Of a stretch of 64,000 nt of DNA, positions 53,906 to 63,407 are shown one piece after another. A model generated the notes under the pieces. The model did not search any database, had not been told where the DNA came from, and was given only the letters and a program-made list of their open reading frames with translations. Numbering within the stretch: the first letter of the stretch is position 1; every line of letters begins with the position of its first letter. Made by a program: the position numbers and the translations under genes. Origin of the DNA: CBDCLY01 sp965218715 (GTDB lineage Bacteria > Bacteroidota > Bacteroidia > Flavobacteriales_E > Vicingaceae); contig CBDCLY010000028.1 of assembly GCA_965218715.1 (NCBI GenBank), positions 62,001 to 126,000 of the forward strand, in the 5' to 3' direction.

Positions 53906-55386
53906 ACCCTATTCTTTTTCCAATTGGATCTTGCGACAGGGCTTTCGCTTTTTACTTTTGATTCTGTCCTTGCTTGATTCTCAAAACAATGAACCGCCAT
54001 TAATGCAGCAATCTCCTCGGCAGCTTCATCTTTGGTTTCAAGTAAGCTTGGCTCGAAATGATGTTTCACAAAATTGGTGTCAAAGTTTCCAGAGATCAAG
54101 GCCTCGTGTTCCAAAGCAAACTTGCAGAAACTTAGGGTAGTTTTTACACCAGAAATTTCATACTCCTCTATGGCTCTTATCATTCTTAGTCGTGCCTCTT
54201 CTCTATCTTTTCCATTACTCACCAATTTGGCAATCATTGGATCGTAATAAATGGGAATGCTCATGCCTTCTTCAAAACCATCGTCTACACGTATGCCCGG
54301 ACCTTGTGGCCTTACATACGTTTTTAATGTTCCAATGTCTGGCAAGAAATTATTCGTTGGATCTTCGGCATACACCCTTACTTCAAAAGAATGACCCAAG
54401 ATTTTTAGATCTTCTTGCTTAAAGCTTAAAGCTTCTCCTCTGGCAATTTTGATTTGCTCTTTAACCAAATCGAGTCCGGTGATTTGCTCAGTAACAGGAT
54501 GTTCTACCTGCAATCGAGTATTCATTTCTAAGAAATAGTAGTTCAGGTTTTCGTCCAATAAGAACTCAACTGTTCCTGCTCCAACATAATCACAAGCTTT
54601 AGCCACTTGAACAGCAGATTCTCCCATTGCCTTTCTAAGCTCTGGACTGAGAACGGAAGAAGGAGCCTCCTCGATTACTTTTTGATGCCTTCTTTGAATG
54701 GAGCACTCTCTTTCGAAAAGGTAAACGGTATTGCCATGAGTATCTGCTAAAATCTGAATCTCGATGTGTCTTGGCGAACCAACAAATCGTTCGATGAAAA
54801 CAGAACCATCGCCAAAGGAAGAGATGGCTTCAGATACCGCTCTATCCATTTGTTCTTTAAAATCTTCTACCCGTTCAACTACACGCATGCCTTTTCCACC
54901 GCCACCTGCGCTGGCCTTCACTAAAATAGGAAATCCAATTTCTTTAGCGATTGCTTCGGCAGCTGCAACATCGGTAACGGCTTCATCGGTTCCTGGTACT
55001 AAAGGAATTCCATAATCCTTAACAGCAGCTTTTGCCGCCAATTTGCTTCCCATTACTTCCATGGCTTCTGGTGAAGGCCCAATAAATGCAATACCTGCTT
55101 TCTTTGCAGCACGAGTGAAGGAGGCATTTTCTGATAAGAAACCATACCCTGGGTGAATGCCTTCAACATTTAAATCCTTGCATACTTGCAAGATCACATC
55201 ACCTCTTAAATAAGATTCTGAAGAGGCTGCCGGACCAATGTTCACTGCTTCATCTGCATAGCGCACAAAAAGTGCTTCTCGATCTGCATCAGAATAAACT
55301 GCTACCGTTTGAATTCCCATCTCTTTTGCAGAGCGCATTATTCTCAATGCTATCTCCCCTCTATTGGCCACTAAAATTTTCTTCAT
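53902..55386 (-). CDS. accC: Acetyl-/propionyl-CoA carboxylase biotin carboxylase subunit
   Basis: A 494-aa ATP-grasp enzyme that carboxylates biotin on the carrier protein. It begins KKILVANRGEIALRIMRSA and shows IHPGYGFLSENASF near 78, the ATP loop SAGGGGKGMRVVE near 160, ERECSIQRRHQKVIEEAPSS near 227 and MNTRLQVEHPVTE near 288. A 45-residue C-terminal extension rich in Ser/Arg exceeds the usual AccC length but there is no biotinyl domain. The carboxyltransferase and carrier genes are not in this window. Confidence 0.92.
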   Translation of the reverse strand: MKKILVANRGEIALRIMRSAKEMGIQTVAVYSDADREALFVRYADEAVNIGPAASSESYLRGDVILQVCKDLNVEGIHPGYGFLSENASFTRAAKKAGIAFIGPSPEAMEVMGSKLAAKAAVKDYGIPLVPGTDEAVTDVAAAEAIAKEIGFPILVKASAGGGGKGMRVVERVEDFKEQMDRAVSEAISSFGDGSVFIERFVGSPRHIEIQILADTHGNTVYLFERECSIQRRHQKVIEEAPSSVLSPELRKAMGESAVQVAKACDYVGAGTVEFLLDENLNYYFLEMNTRLQVEHPVTEQITGLDLVKEQIKIARGEALSFKQEDLKILGHSFEVRVYAEDPTNNFLPDIGTLKTYVRPQGPGIRVDDGFEEGMSIPIYYDPMIAKLVSNGKDREEARLRMIRAIEEYEISGVKTTLSFCKFALEHEALISGNFDTNFVKHHFEPSLLETKDEAAEEIAALMAVHCFENQARTESKVKSESPVARSNWKKNRV

Positions 55387-55447
55387 CTTCCCAAATTTAT
55401 TGGCTAAATTAAAGCTAACTTCGAAAATAAAAAATAGAAATCTTTAG

Positions 55448-56167
55448 ATGCCCATGACTAAAGACCTCCCCCGCTTTATCCTTCCCCAAAAATTAGAAAA
55501 CACACTCGAATTGCCAGCAAGTGAAGCTGCCCATTTGATTAAAGTCATGCGTTCTAAAATTGGTGATCAAATTGAAATTACCGATGGAAAAGGCCATTTG
55601 GTAATCGCTGAAATCAGTCAATTGGATAAACGATCTGCTGAGCTTAAAATTATTGAGGAAATTTCCAACCAGCCCAGTTCTTTTGGTGTTCATCTTGCCA
55701 TTGCTGCAACCAAAAACACCAATAGATGGGAATGGGTCCTCGAGAAAACAACGGAGATTGGCATCGACAGAATCAGTCCCATTCTTTGCGATCATTCAGA
55801 GAGAAAACATTTAAAACAAGAGCGACAAGAACGCATCATTGAAAGTGCCGTGAAACAATCTAAAAAAACCATGATTCCACAATTGGATGAGATGCAAAGT
55901 TTTAATGAGCTGATGCAATCGGACTGGTCGGGTGAAAAATTCATCGCCCATTGCAATGATTCCTTTTCAAGGATTCCTTTAAAAGAAGCGCACCAAGCAA
56001 ATCAACCGGCTTTGCTTTTGATTGGACCAGAAGGAGATTTTAGTCCGAGTGAGATTGAATTGGCTACAAAAAATGGCTTCATTTCCATAGAGATGGGAGA
56101 AAGCAGATTAAGAACAGAAACGGCTGCAATTATTGCTTGTCATACACTAAATTTGCTCAATGATTAG
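55448..56167 (+). CDS. rsmE: 16S rRNA (uracil-1498-N3)-methyltransferase RsmE
   Basis: A 239-aa SPOUT methyltransferase acting on 16S rRNA U1498. The N-terminal PUA-like part (HLIKVMRSKIGDQIEITDG) is followed by the SAM-binding knot with LEKTTEIGIDRISPILCDHSE (split near residue 100), LLIGPEGDFSPSEIELA near 194 and GESRLRTETAAI near 218, which are diagnostic. The downstream gene overlaps it by 8 bp. An in-frame ATG at 55454 is an alternative start. Confidence 0.92.
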   Translation: MPMTKDLPRFILPQKLENTLELPASEAAHLIKVMRSKIGDQIEITDGKGHLVIAEISQLDKRSAELKIIEEISNQPSSFGVHLAIAATKNTNRWEWVLEKTTEIGIDRISPILCDHSERKHLKQERQERIIESAVKQSKKTMIPQLDEMQSFNELMQSDWSGEKFIAHCNDSFSRIPLKEAHQANQPALLLIGPEGDFSPSEIELATKNGFISIEMGESRLRTETAAIIACHTLNLLND

Positions 56168-56816
56168 GTTGCTATTTTCCATCACTTTCATGCTGTCCTC
56201 TTTTTTAATGCTTGGACAAAACACACAGATTGCTTTGCTCAAATATAATGGCGGAGGAGATTGGTATGCCAACTTAGAAACATCTTTACCCAACCTTATC
56301 CGCTTCTGCAATCAGCAGATGAATACACAAATTGATTTGGAACAGGCAATAGTTGAACCAGGTAGTCCAGAGATTTTTGATTACCCAATGCTGCACATGA
56401 CTGGACATGGAAATGTGGTCTTCAACCTAGAAGAAATAGAAAACCTAAGAAGCTATTTATTGGCTGGAGGATTTCTGCACATTGATGATAATTACGGGAT
56501 GGATCAGTTCATTAGACGAGAAATTAAAAAGATTTTTCCCGAAGAAGATTTAGTTGAAATCCCCTACGATCATCCCATCTATCATCAGCAATTCGATTTT
56601 GAAGGTGGTCCGCCAAAAATACATGAACATGATGGCAAAGGCTCTGAAGGCCATGGCATTGTGAAAGATGGTCGTCTGGTTTTGTTCTATACCTATGAAG
56701 CCGACTTGGGCGATGGTTGGGAGGATCAAGAAATCCATTTGGATTCGGAATCCACTCGATTGAAGGCTTTTCGAATGGGTGCCAACATCATTTCTTTTGT
56801 TTTTTCTGAGGAATAA
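56160..56816 (+). CDS. DUF4159 domain-containing exported protein
   Basis: A 218-aa protein with a signal peptide (residues 1-20, ending LGQ). DUF4159 features are KYNGGGDWYANLETSLPNL near 30, YPMLHMTGHGNV near 77, LLAGGFLHIDDNYGMDQF near 100 and a His-rich HPIYHQQFDF near 140. The fold resembles a glutamine-amidotransferase-like domain but no function is established. The gene overlaps rsmE by 8 bp and the next gene by 1 bp, so the three form one transcription unit. Confidence 0.82.
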   Translation: MIRLLFSITFMLSSFLMLGQNTQIALLKYNGGGDWYANLETSLPNLIRFCNQQMNTQIDLEQAIVEPGSPEIFDYPMLHMTGHGNVVFNLEEIENLRSYLLAGGFLHIDDNYGMDQFIRREIKKIFPEEDLVEIPYDHPIYHQQFDFEGGPPKIHEHDGKGSEGHGIVKDGRLVLFYTYEADLGDGWEDQEIHLDSESTRLKAFRMGANIISFVFSEE

Positions 56817-57961
56817 TGAATGCTGAAATTCAAGAGTTTATCCTAGAGAATATCGCTGAGAACATCTCAGATATCAGCCTAAAAATTAGCAAACAAAAGG
56901 ATTGGCCAAGAGAGTACATCCTCAACCAAATTAATGGTTGGCAAAAGGCCAAGAAGAAGTTTCCCTTTTTAAAAGATTTCCCCAATTTTCAATTCCCTGT
57001 TGCTAAATCTGTTTCTCAATCTTCATCTGAGGCTACCGCGGAGTTTAAGTCCAAATTAATAAAGGGCCAATCTAGCCTAGATTTAACTGGCGGAATGGGC
57101 ATTGACTCCTACTTTTTTTCCAAAGAGTTTAAGCAGCATGCCTACAATGAATTGAATCCTGCTCTATATTCATTGACTAAAGAAAACTTTGAGGCCTTAG
57201 TAGCAACAAACATTACTTGTTCTCAAAAGACTGCGGAAGAATTGCTACTCAATTGGACAGAAAAAGTGGATTTGATTTACCTGGACCCAGACAGACGGCC
57301 TGGAAAAGGAAAAGCATTCTTACCAGAAGATTGTTTGCCCAATGTTTTAGAACTCTTGCCGAGAATATTTGAACTGGCTGATCATTGTCTGATTAAATTT
57401 TCTCCCATGCTGGATTTAAAGGAAGCGAAAAGATTGTTTCCAAACTGCCATACTATTCATGTGTTGGAATGGGAAAGTGAATGCAAAGAAGTTTTGTTAA
57501 TGCTTGGCAAATCCGAAACTGAGGATTGTGAAATACACGCTATTGATCTAATGCATAAGAATTCATCTTTTTCATTTAATCAGGCGGAAGAAGATGCAAT
57601 ACAAATCCAACATGAATTAGCACTGCCCTACTTGTACGTTCCAAATGCTGCAGTATCAAAGAGTGCAGGATATAAATCTTTAGCCAAGCAATTCAATGTT
57701 TCGAAGGTAGCAGCCAACACTCACATCTACAGTTCTAAAGAACTAATATCCACTTTTCCTGGAAGGGCTTTCGAGCTAATAAAAGAAGTGAAAGGGAACG
57801 AAATCAAAAAAAGCACAATGCATGTGATAGCAAAAAATTATCCTTTAAATGCTCAGCAATTGCAGGCCAAATTCAAGTTAAAATCTAGCGGAGAAAATTT
57901 TCTATTGGCTTTTTCTGGGATAAAGAAGAAGCATTTATTTCACACTAGGCTGATCAACTAA
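56816..57961 (+). CDS. Class I SAM-dependent methyltransferase with THUMP-like domain
   Basis: A 381-aa putative RNA methyltransferase. Residues 80-260 form the Rossmann fold with SLDLTGGMGIDSYFFS near 91 and the catalytic-type YLDPDRRPGKGKAF near 158; residues 290-381 correspond to the THUMP-like C-terminal domain (SGENFLLAFSGIKKKHLFH). The RNA target is unknown. It overlaps the DUF4159 gene by one base and the convergent gene behind it by 27 bp. Confidence 0.82.
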   Translation: MNAEIQEFILENIAENISDISLKISKQKDWPREYILNQINGWQKAKKKFPFLKDFPNFQFPVAKSVSQSSSEATAEFKSKLIKGQSSLDLTGGMGIDSYFFSKEFKQHAYNELNPALYSLTKENFEALVATNITCSQKTAEELLLNWTEKVDLIYLDPDRRPGKGKAFLPEDCLPNVLELLPRIFELADHCLIKFSPMLDLKEAKRLFPNCHTIHVLEWESECKEVLLMLGKSETEDCEIHAIDLMHKNSSFSFNQAEEDAIQIQHELALPYLYVPNAAVSKSAGYKSLAKQFNVSKVAANTHIYSSKELISTFPGRAFELIKEVKGNEIKKSTMHVIAKNYPLNAQQLQAKFKLKSSGENFLLAFSGIKKKHLFHTRLIN

Positions 57962-58513
57962 TTTAAGAAGTTCGTCAGTTAGACTTTTCCCAAAACTGGC
58001 CAAGGCCTTCACTTCTCTAATGGTAGAAACACGTTGACCTTTAAAAATGATTAAGCTTTTGCCATTTGATTCAATGTGGTAATAAGGATGGCTTTCGAAA
58101 AAGAGGATCAAATCATCACTAAAGAATTTGATGATGGCCTTTTCATCTTCACCTCTTAATAAAAAGCGATGCGAGAAATCTTCATGTCCATCAATGTTGA
58201 TGTCTTGAAAACCAGCCATTCCAGCAATTCTATCCATCACCCCTTCTTTGTCGAGCCGAAATTTTGGCATTTCCCAAGGGGTCTCGATAAGCATTATGGT
58301 ATGCTTATGATTCTCTCGAGCGATGAACTCTCCTTCAAAAAATTCAAGATCCATTAAGCGAAGAGGAATGTCATTGTATTTCCCTTTAAAAACATTGTAG
58401 GCATGGTCGATGGACTTTGTTCTAAAGAAGGGAAAATCTTTTAATGATGGAACTTCAAAAACGGAATTGGTTTTAAAGGACCAATCTATTTCTTTAGAAA
58501 ACTCTTTTAGCAA
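57935..58513 (-). CDS. Hypothetical protein
   Basis: A 192-aa soluble protein with mixed strands and helices and no signal peptide. FKGKYNDIPLRLMDLEFFEGEF near residue 43 (read as two segments) and VDQPSVK at the end give no clear family; the middle faintly recalls DUF3137. It overlaps sulP upstream by 20 bp, so it is likely translated from the sulP mRNA, and converges on the methyltransferase gene with a 27-bp overlap. Confidence 0.65.
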   Translation of the reverse strand: MLKEFSKEIDWSFKTNSVFEVPSLKDFPFFRTKSIDHAYNVFKGKYNDIPLRLMDLEFFEGEFIARENHKHTIMLIETPWEMPKFRLDKEGVMDRIAGMAGFQDINIDGHEDFSHRFLLRGEDEKAIIKFFSDDLILFFESHPYYHIESNGKSLIIFKGQRVSTIREVKALASFGKSLTDELLKLVDQPSVK

Positions 58514-60152
58514 TAGTTGACGATTGGTTAAAATTCCGCCCTTTTTTAATGAAGGAAGTCAGACGGATTAACCTTCTGGCTGCAAAAGGATGATTGGAAT
58601 GCGTATCGTGAATGTCCAATCCGACAACTTCTAAGGTTCCACCCTTTTTCTTAAAATCTTCATTAAAATGATGCACATGTTCCATCACAGAAGAATCAAT
58701 AAAATTGGCTAAGGAATAATCTAGAATCAAATCTGTACCCGCTGGTACGGTATCCAATTGCGACTTAAGGCTAAGAAAATTGATGAAACTAGAATGGCCT
58801 CTAACACTTAAGACCATGCTTCCATCTGCCTCTTCAAACATCAAGGTATTGGGTCTGAAAGGTTGTTTAAAAAATTCCCAACGGTCTTCGGTGAGGTACA
58901 GCTGAATTAAATAGGTAGCTAAAATGCCGATACCAATTCCGATTACCAACCCAAAGATGAGGGTGGAGAAAAGGGTGACAAGAAAAATAATAAACTGATC
59001 CTTTCCAGCAAGAAACATTCTTTTAAAGTGACTTGGAGCAGCTAATTTATATCCTGTAAAAACTAATATGGCTGCCAATGCCGACAAGGGAATTTGGTTC
59101 AAATAAGTGCCGAAAAGGGCTAACATTAAGAAAACCAATAAAGCATGAAAAAAGTTAGATTTTCTGGATACTGCTCCATTGTTAACATTAACAGAGCTTC
59201 TAGCAATGACGATCACGACAGGCAAACCGCCTAGAAATCCTGAAAGAATTGAGGCCAATCCTATTGCCTTGAGGTCTTTATTGGCATTGGATCGTCTCTT
59301 TTGTGGATCCAATCGATCTACTGCTTTTATGCTTAACAAGGATTCTATGCTGGCAATGAGTGTTATCCCAATGACCGCAATTACAAAATTGCCAGTGTTC
59401 CACTTCGAAAAATTAGGAAAGGCAATGCCATCCAATAAATTCTCAGGAACCTGAATAAGGTCTTTGGCTTCAATTGGAAAAGAAGCAGATGTGAAGAATT
59501 GGAAATAATAATAAAAGGCGATGCTTCCAACCACTATCCACATTGGTGCAGGAATCGCATGAAAGGAACGAAAAGGAATTTTAGGATACAGCACCATTAG
59601 CGCTAAACTCAAAACCCCAATGATCCCAACCCAAGGGATGAAATTTCCTTGAAACAAAGCCAATATGGATTCTGGTGTTCTGATCAATGACATGAGGCTA
59701 TTGGCTTCCTGTAATCCTGGATTGCCTAGCATTACATGAATTTGTTTGGCAATAATGATGAGGCCAATTGCAGACAACATTCCCTGAATGCTAGAGGATG
59801 GAAAGAAGTCAGCCAGGTTTCCTAAACGAAGAAAACCCAACAAAATCATTAATCCACCAGAAACCACAATTGCACCCAAGGTAAAATAATAGCCTTGAAG
59901 CAAATCACCTTCTCCTAAAGAAAGTACTGCGCTCAATATTACCACCACCAAACCATTGCCTGGACCACTGATGGTAACATGTGAACCTCCAATTATAGCC
60001 ACTATGACTCCACCGATAACACTTGCCACAATTCCCGCCATAGGAGGCACTCCTGAAGCAATGGCCAATCCCAAACCCAGTGGGAGGGCAATGAGTGAAA
60101 CAACAAAACCAGAAATGAGGTCTTGCGCCCACGACTTACTAGATTCAGGCAT
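58494..60152 (-). CDS. SulP family inorganic anion transporter with STAS domain
   Basis: A 552-aa inner-membrane carrier. The N-terminal membrane part shows the SulP words DLISGFVVSLIALPLGLGLA near 10, IGGSHVTISGPGNG near 54 and SIESLLSIKAVDRLD near 266; the C-terminal STAS domain spans about 425-520 (GTDLILDYSLANFIDSSVMEHV). Substrate may be bicarbonate or sulfate. The start overlaps the end of the universal stress protein gene by 8 bp, a pairing seen with several SulP carriers. Confidence 0.88.
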   Translation of the reverse strand: MPESSKSWAQDLISGFVVSLIALPLGLGLAIASGVPPMAGIVASVIGGVIVAIIGGSHVTISGPGNGLVVVILSAVLSLGEGDLLQGYYFTLGAIVVSGGLMILLGFLRLGNLADFFPSSSIQGMLSAIGLIIIAKQIHVMLGNPGLQEANSLMSLIRTPESILALFQGNFIPWVGIIGVLSLALMVLYPKIPFRSFHAIPAPMWIVVGSIAFYYYFQFFTSASFPIEAKDLIQVPENLLDGIAFPNFSKWNTGNFVIAVIGITLIASIESLLSIKAVDRLDPQKRRSNANKDLKAIGLASILSGFLGGLPVVIVIARSSVNVNNGAVSRKSNFFHALLVFLMLALFGTYLNQIPLSALAAILVFTGYKLAAPSHFKRMFLAGKDQFIIFLVTLFSTLIFGLVIGIGIGILATYLIQLYLTEDRWEFFKQPFRPNTLMFEEADGSMVLSVRGHSSFINFLSLKSQLDTVPAGTDLILDYSLANFIDSSVMEHVHHFNEDFKKKGGTLEVVGLDIHDTHSNHPFAARRLIRLTSFIKKGRNFNQSSTIAKRVF

Positions 60153-61005
60153 TGACTGTGGGTTTATGAATTAATAAATCACAAGGAAGATCTGATAAAA
60201 TGTATTCCAAATCATGAGGGAAAAATCGATCGAGAAAACCCAATTTTTTATCTGGCCCGTTCATGACCAATAAATCTGCCTTTTTCACTGCCGCATAATG
60301 GCCGATGGAATATCCCAGCTTTCCAAAAACACAGGTTGAATGAACCCGCAATTGCTGAATTTCTGGTAATTGTTTTAATAAACTATTGATTCTTTGATCT
60401 TCTATGCTGCTTAGTCTTTCTTTTTCTTCAAGTACTTTTTGCAAGCTAATATCATCTTCTACCTTGGTTTTTATTTTGGCTTTGGCTACTTCCTCTACCA
60501 CCATTAATTGTTTGGTTTCAAATGCATCTGCAAAATGAAAGGCCATCTCCATTGAACTAAATGTTGTGGGATGATCTAATCCATTTACTACAATGGTGTT
60601 TAGATTACTTTCTCCCAATTCAGGATTGGTAACCAACAAAAGAGAACAAGGCGGGTTTCTAGATATTTTTCTCGCAACCGAGCCCATGTAGTACCTGAAC
60701 ATGTTTTCATGTTGCATGGCTCCTAGAATTAGCAAATCTACTTGCTCATCTTTACAAACCTCACACAATACATCAACCGGATTGCCTTCTTTCCAAATGA
60801 TTTTTACTTCATCACGATTGATTCCAACTTTAGTCAATAATGACTCCAATTGTTTTTCTAGTCGAGGATTGTTTTCTCCAGCATGAATAAGTAAAAGTTC
60901 GCCTTTTAGCTTAGTACAAATTCTCAAGGCTTCAAACAATAGGTTTTCAGCTCTTGGAGAAAAGGCGAGGGCACTTGCAATTTTTAGTGTGGTAGAATCT
61001 TTAAT
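60145..61005 (-). CDS. Universal stress protein, start codon non-canonical or altered
   Basis: A tandem Usp protein of up to 286 residues: the first domain reads LKIASALAFSPRAENLLFEA, VDLLILGAMQHENM and MGSVARKISRNPPCSLLLV, the second is more diverged (ADLLVMNGPDKKLGF). Between the in-frame stop at 61018 and the TTG at 60939 there is no ATG, GTG or TTG, yet the first strand of the fold is encoded there. The best candidate is ATT at 61003-61005 (ATT AAA GAT), where ATG AAA would be expected, 19 bp after a TACCTTTA promoter-like element. TTG at 60939 would delete the first strand. Confidence 0.75.
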   Translation of the reverse strand: MKDSTTLKIASALAFSPRAENLLFEALRICTKLKGELLLIHAGENNPRLEKQLESLLTKVGINRDEVKIIWKEGNPVDVLCEVCKDEQVDLLILGAMQHENMFRYYMGSVARKISRNPPCSLLLVTNPELGESNLNTIVVNGLDHPTTFSSMEMAFHFADAFETKQLMVVEEVAKAKIKTKVEDDISLQKVLEEKERLSSIEDQRINSLLKQLPEIQQLRVHSTCVFGKLGYSIGHYAAVKKADLLVMNGPDKKLGFLDRFFPHDLEYILSDLPCDLLIHKPTVNA

Positions 61006-61057
61006 GAGGTAGGGAGCTTAATTATTGAGCTAAAGGTAATAAAACAATAATTCTTTT

Positions 61058-61777
61058 TTAGTCCCATTTGATACTTTCCCAATAGGATCCTTTATGCTTT
61101 TGTTTTAATCGATAAGCAATCATGATTTTGTATTGCGTGTTCTTCATGTTTACGGAAGCGCCCTGAAAACTTTTCCCAAATTTACTAAGGGCTTGGCCCA
61201 TTCTGCCAGAGGCTCTAAATGGCCCAACTTGAATTCCGATACCTGCCTCATAACCATAGGAAAGTCGGTTGAAATGCGAACGTGCAGTCCTTAATCCGTG
61301 CAATTGATCAACTCTAAAACCAGAATAAAACAGATAAGTCAATTGTGGACCCACCATGAATCTAAGTCGCCCTATTCCCAACATGTATTTTGCACTATAA
61401 TCTCCTCTATACATGAGGTAATTAATGTTTTGAAAGGACTTCTTACCATTGATCAAGGTTTTTGTGGCTGATAAATTAGCGCCACACCTGCAGAAGCTTC
61501 CTTCGTATAAAATAATGGATTTAAGGTTCAAGCCAGGTTTTGGCTGAGCTTTTGGAGGCCCAACTTGATAATACATTCCTATTGAATAACCTCCACCGAC
61601 TCTACCCTGTCGGATGAAATAAGAATTATTTAGCGTATTGGTTTCTGGCACCAATCGGTTTACATTATAGCCGCCATTAATTCCAAATTCATACAATTGT
61701 GCATGCACTGAATTGGGTAAAAAGTAAGCCAAAGCAAATAATGTCAAACCAAGAAGTCCAAAGCTGATTTTTCTCAT
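61058..61777 (-). CDS. Predicted outer-membrane beta-barrel protein
   Basis: A 239-aa protein with a signal peptide (residues 1-26, ending VHAQ) and alternating strands typical of small porin-like barrels (YEFGINGGYNVNRL, VGGGYSIGMYYQVG, YGYEAGIGIQVGPF), with a C-terminal basic segment. An SFCRCG pair of cysteines lies near 95. No specific family is recognised. It overlaps the end of the upstream NAD-binding protein gene by 4 bp. Confidence 0.7.
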   Translation of the reverse strand: MRKISFGLLGLTLFALAYFLPNSVHAQLYEFGINGGYNVNRLVPETNTLNNSYFIRQGRVGGGYSIGMYYQVGPPKAQPKPGLNLKSIILYEGSFCRCGANLSATKTLINGKKSFQNINYLMYRGDYSAKYMLGIGRLRFMVGPQLTYLFYSGFRVDQLHGLRTARSHFNRLSYGYEAGIGIQVGPFRASGRMGQALSKFGKSFQGASVNMKNTQYKIMIAYRLKQKHKGSYWESIKWD

Positions 61778-62568
61778 TGAATAGGATAATCTATCGGTGA
61801 TGGATATTTAAACTCAAAATTAAGTTTATCAAGGCAGTTGCTCAAGATTTTCTTTCCAGAACTTGTATCGCTTTGATCAAAATCCAATTCACCCAAATTT
61901 TGACTTTTAGCAATTGAATTGTAATACTCAGATTTAAGCACATGATTAGGGGAAACAAGATGAACGATTTTGGGCATTTGCGTCAAGTTAAGAAGAAAGA
62001 CCATTGCGGCAGAAATATCATCCAGGTAACACAAACTAAGGGGATGATTTTTCCCTTTAATCTGCTTTCGCTTAGCCAGGCTTTTCACAGGATGCCTTTC
62101 GGGGCCAATGATTCCACCCAGTCGAAGAACATTAAAATTCGTTTGGAAACGGTTAATCACTGCTTCCTCTAATTCTGCCAATAATTTAGACCTTTCGCTT
62201 GTTGGAATAATTTTATCATTCTCATCAAACTCTCCAATTTGATTTCCAAAAACCCCGGTTGAACTTAAGAAGACAAATCGTATTCCTGGTTTGAGCCTTT
62301 TAATGAAATGAATGAATTCCTTAAATCGTTTTAGGTAATCAAAACCAGTTTGTGTAGGTGGGATGGTATAGATGATTGCATCCAATGATTTGATGAGTTC
62401 AACATCGATGTTCAGTTCAAAGTCATTTTCTAGATGAAATGAAAATTCAAAGTTTTCAGGATTGTTAAGACTTCGTGACCAAGAATAGACATGAAATTTT
62501 TCAGAAATCAGCCTTTTTTTCAATGCTTTACCAACATAACCAAGTCCTATAATTCCAATGTGCTTCAT
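61774..62568 (-). CDS. NAD-dependent epimerase/dehydratase-like protein (YeeZ-like)
   Basis: A 264-aa Rossmann-fold protein. The N-terminus HIGIIGLGYVGKALKKRL holds the dinucleotide-binding G-x-G-x-x-G, VFLSSTGVFGNQIGEFDEN near 100 includes the Ser-Thr of extended SDRs, and VLRLGGIIGPERHP near 148 and LCYLDDISAAMVFLL near 178 follow the family. Typical Y-x-x-x-K catalysis is not evident (SKLLAELEEAV in its place), so catalytic activity is uncertain. The ATG at 62568 is used; an upstream one at 62598 adds ten unconserved residues. Confidence 0.78.
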   Translation of the reverse strand: MKHIGIIGLGYVGKALKKRLISEKFHVYSWSRSLNNPENFEFSFHLENDFELNIDVELIKSLDAIIYTIPPTQTGFDYLKRFKEFIHFIKRLKPGIRFVFLSSTGVFGNQIGEFDENDKIIPTSERSKLLAELEEAVINRFQTNFNVLRLGGIIGPERHPVKSLAKRKQIKGKNHPLSLCYLDDISAAMVFLLNLTQMPKIVHLVSPNHVLKSEYYNSIAKSQNLGELDFDQSDTSSGKKILSNCLDKLNFEFKYPSPIDYPIQ

Positions 62569-62612
62569 CCGATTATTTCCCCTAATTTTAGACGCCAATT
62601 TAGGAAGAAATT

Positions 62613-63407
62613 ATGGCCTTTGATTTTCATAAAGACAAGCTGACTTATATCCAATATCAGGAGGAAAATGCGCTTCGATTTGTTATTCCTTTTATTGAAG
62701 AGAAAATTGCAGTAGAGCCTGGCATTCATGTTATGGAAATTGGTTGTGCAGAAGGTGGAGTATTAAAAGCATTTATTTCTAAAGGTTGCATTGGCACTGG
62801 AGTAGAACTTCAGGAAGGCCGTTATGAACGTGCTAAAGAATTACTTAAAGAACCTTTAGAGAAGGGGAATGCCTTTTTAGTAAACAAAGACATCTATGAA
62901 GTGGATATCGATACTGAAATGCCTCACCGTTTTGACCTCATTGTTTTAAAAGATGTAATTGAACACATCTATGATCAAGATAAGATAATGGGCAAATTCA
63001 AAGACTTTCTTAAACCTGGAGGTTGTATTTTCTTTGGATTCCCTCCTTGGCAAATGCCGTTTGGTGGTCATCAACAAATCGCCAAGAATAAATGGGCAAG
63101 TAAACTGCCCTATTATCATCTTCTCCCAAGGCCTTTATATAGAATGATCTTGAAAGCTTTTGGTGAATCTGAAAAAACGATAGAAGAGTTGATGGAGATT
63201 AAAGATACTGGAATCAGTATCGAACGATTTGAGCGTTTGGTGAAAAAGCATGACTACCAAGTATTGAATAGGAAATATTACCTCATCAATCCGATTTACG
63301 AATACAAATTCAACTGGAGAGTAAAAGAGCAGTCGACTTGGTTAAGTAAACTGCCCTTTATTAGAAATTATTTCACCACTTGCATGTATTACCTCATTCA
63401 GAAGTAA
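62613..63407 (+). CDS. Class I SAM-dependent methyltransferase
   Basis: A 264-aa methyltransferase with SAM motif VMEIGCAEGGVLKAF near residue 40, an acidic VELQEGRYERA near 64, DLIVLKDVIEHIYDQDKI near 110 (post-motif) and LKPGGCIFFGFPPW near 132. The C-terminal part is basic and helical. It looks like a small-molecule or sugar/lipid methyltransferase; the substrate is unknown. It is divergent from the NAD-binding protein gene. Confidence 0.82.
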   Translation: MAFDFHKDKLTYIQYQEENALRFVIPFIEEKIAVEPGIHVMEIGCAEGGVLKAFISKGCIGTGVELQEGRYERAKELLKEPLEKGNAFLVNKDIYEVDIDTEMPHRFDLIVLKDVIEHIYDQDKIMGKFKDFLKPGGCIFFGFPPWQMPFGGHQQIAKNKWASKLPYYHLLPRPLYRMILKAFGESEKTIEELMEIKDTGISIERFERLVKKHDYQVLNRKYYLINPIYEYKFNWRVKEQSTWLSKLPFIRNYFTTCMYYLIQK

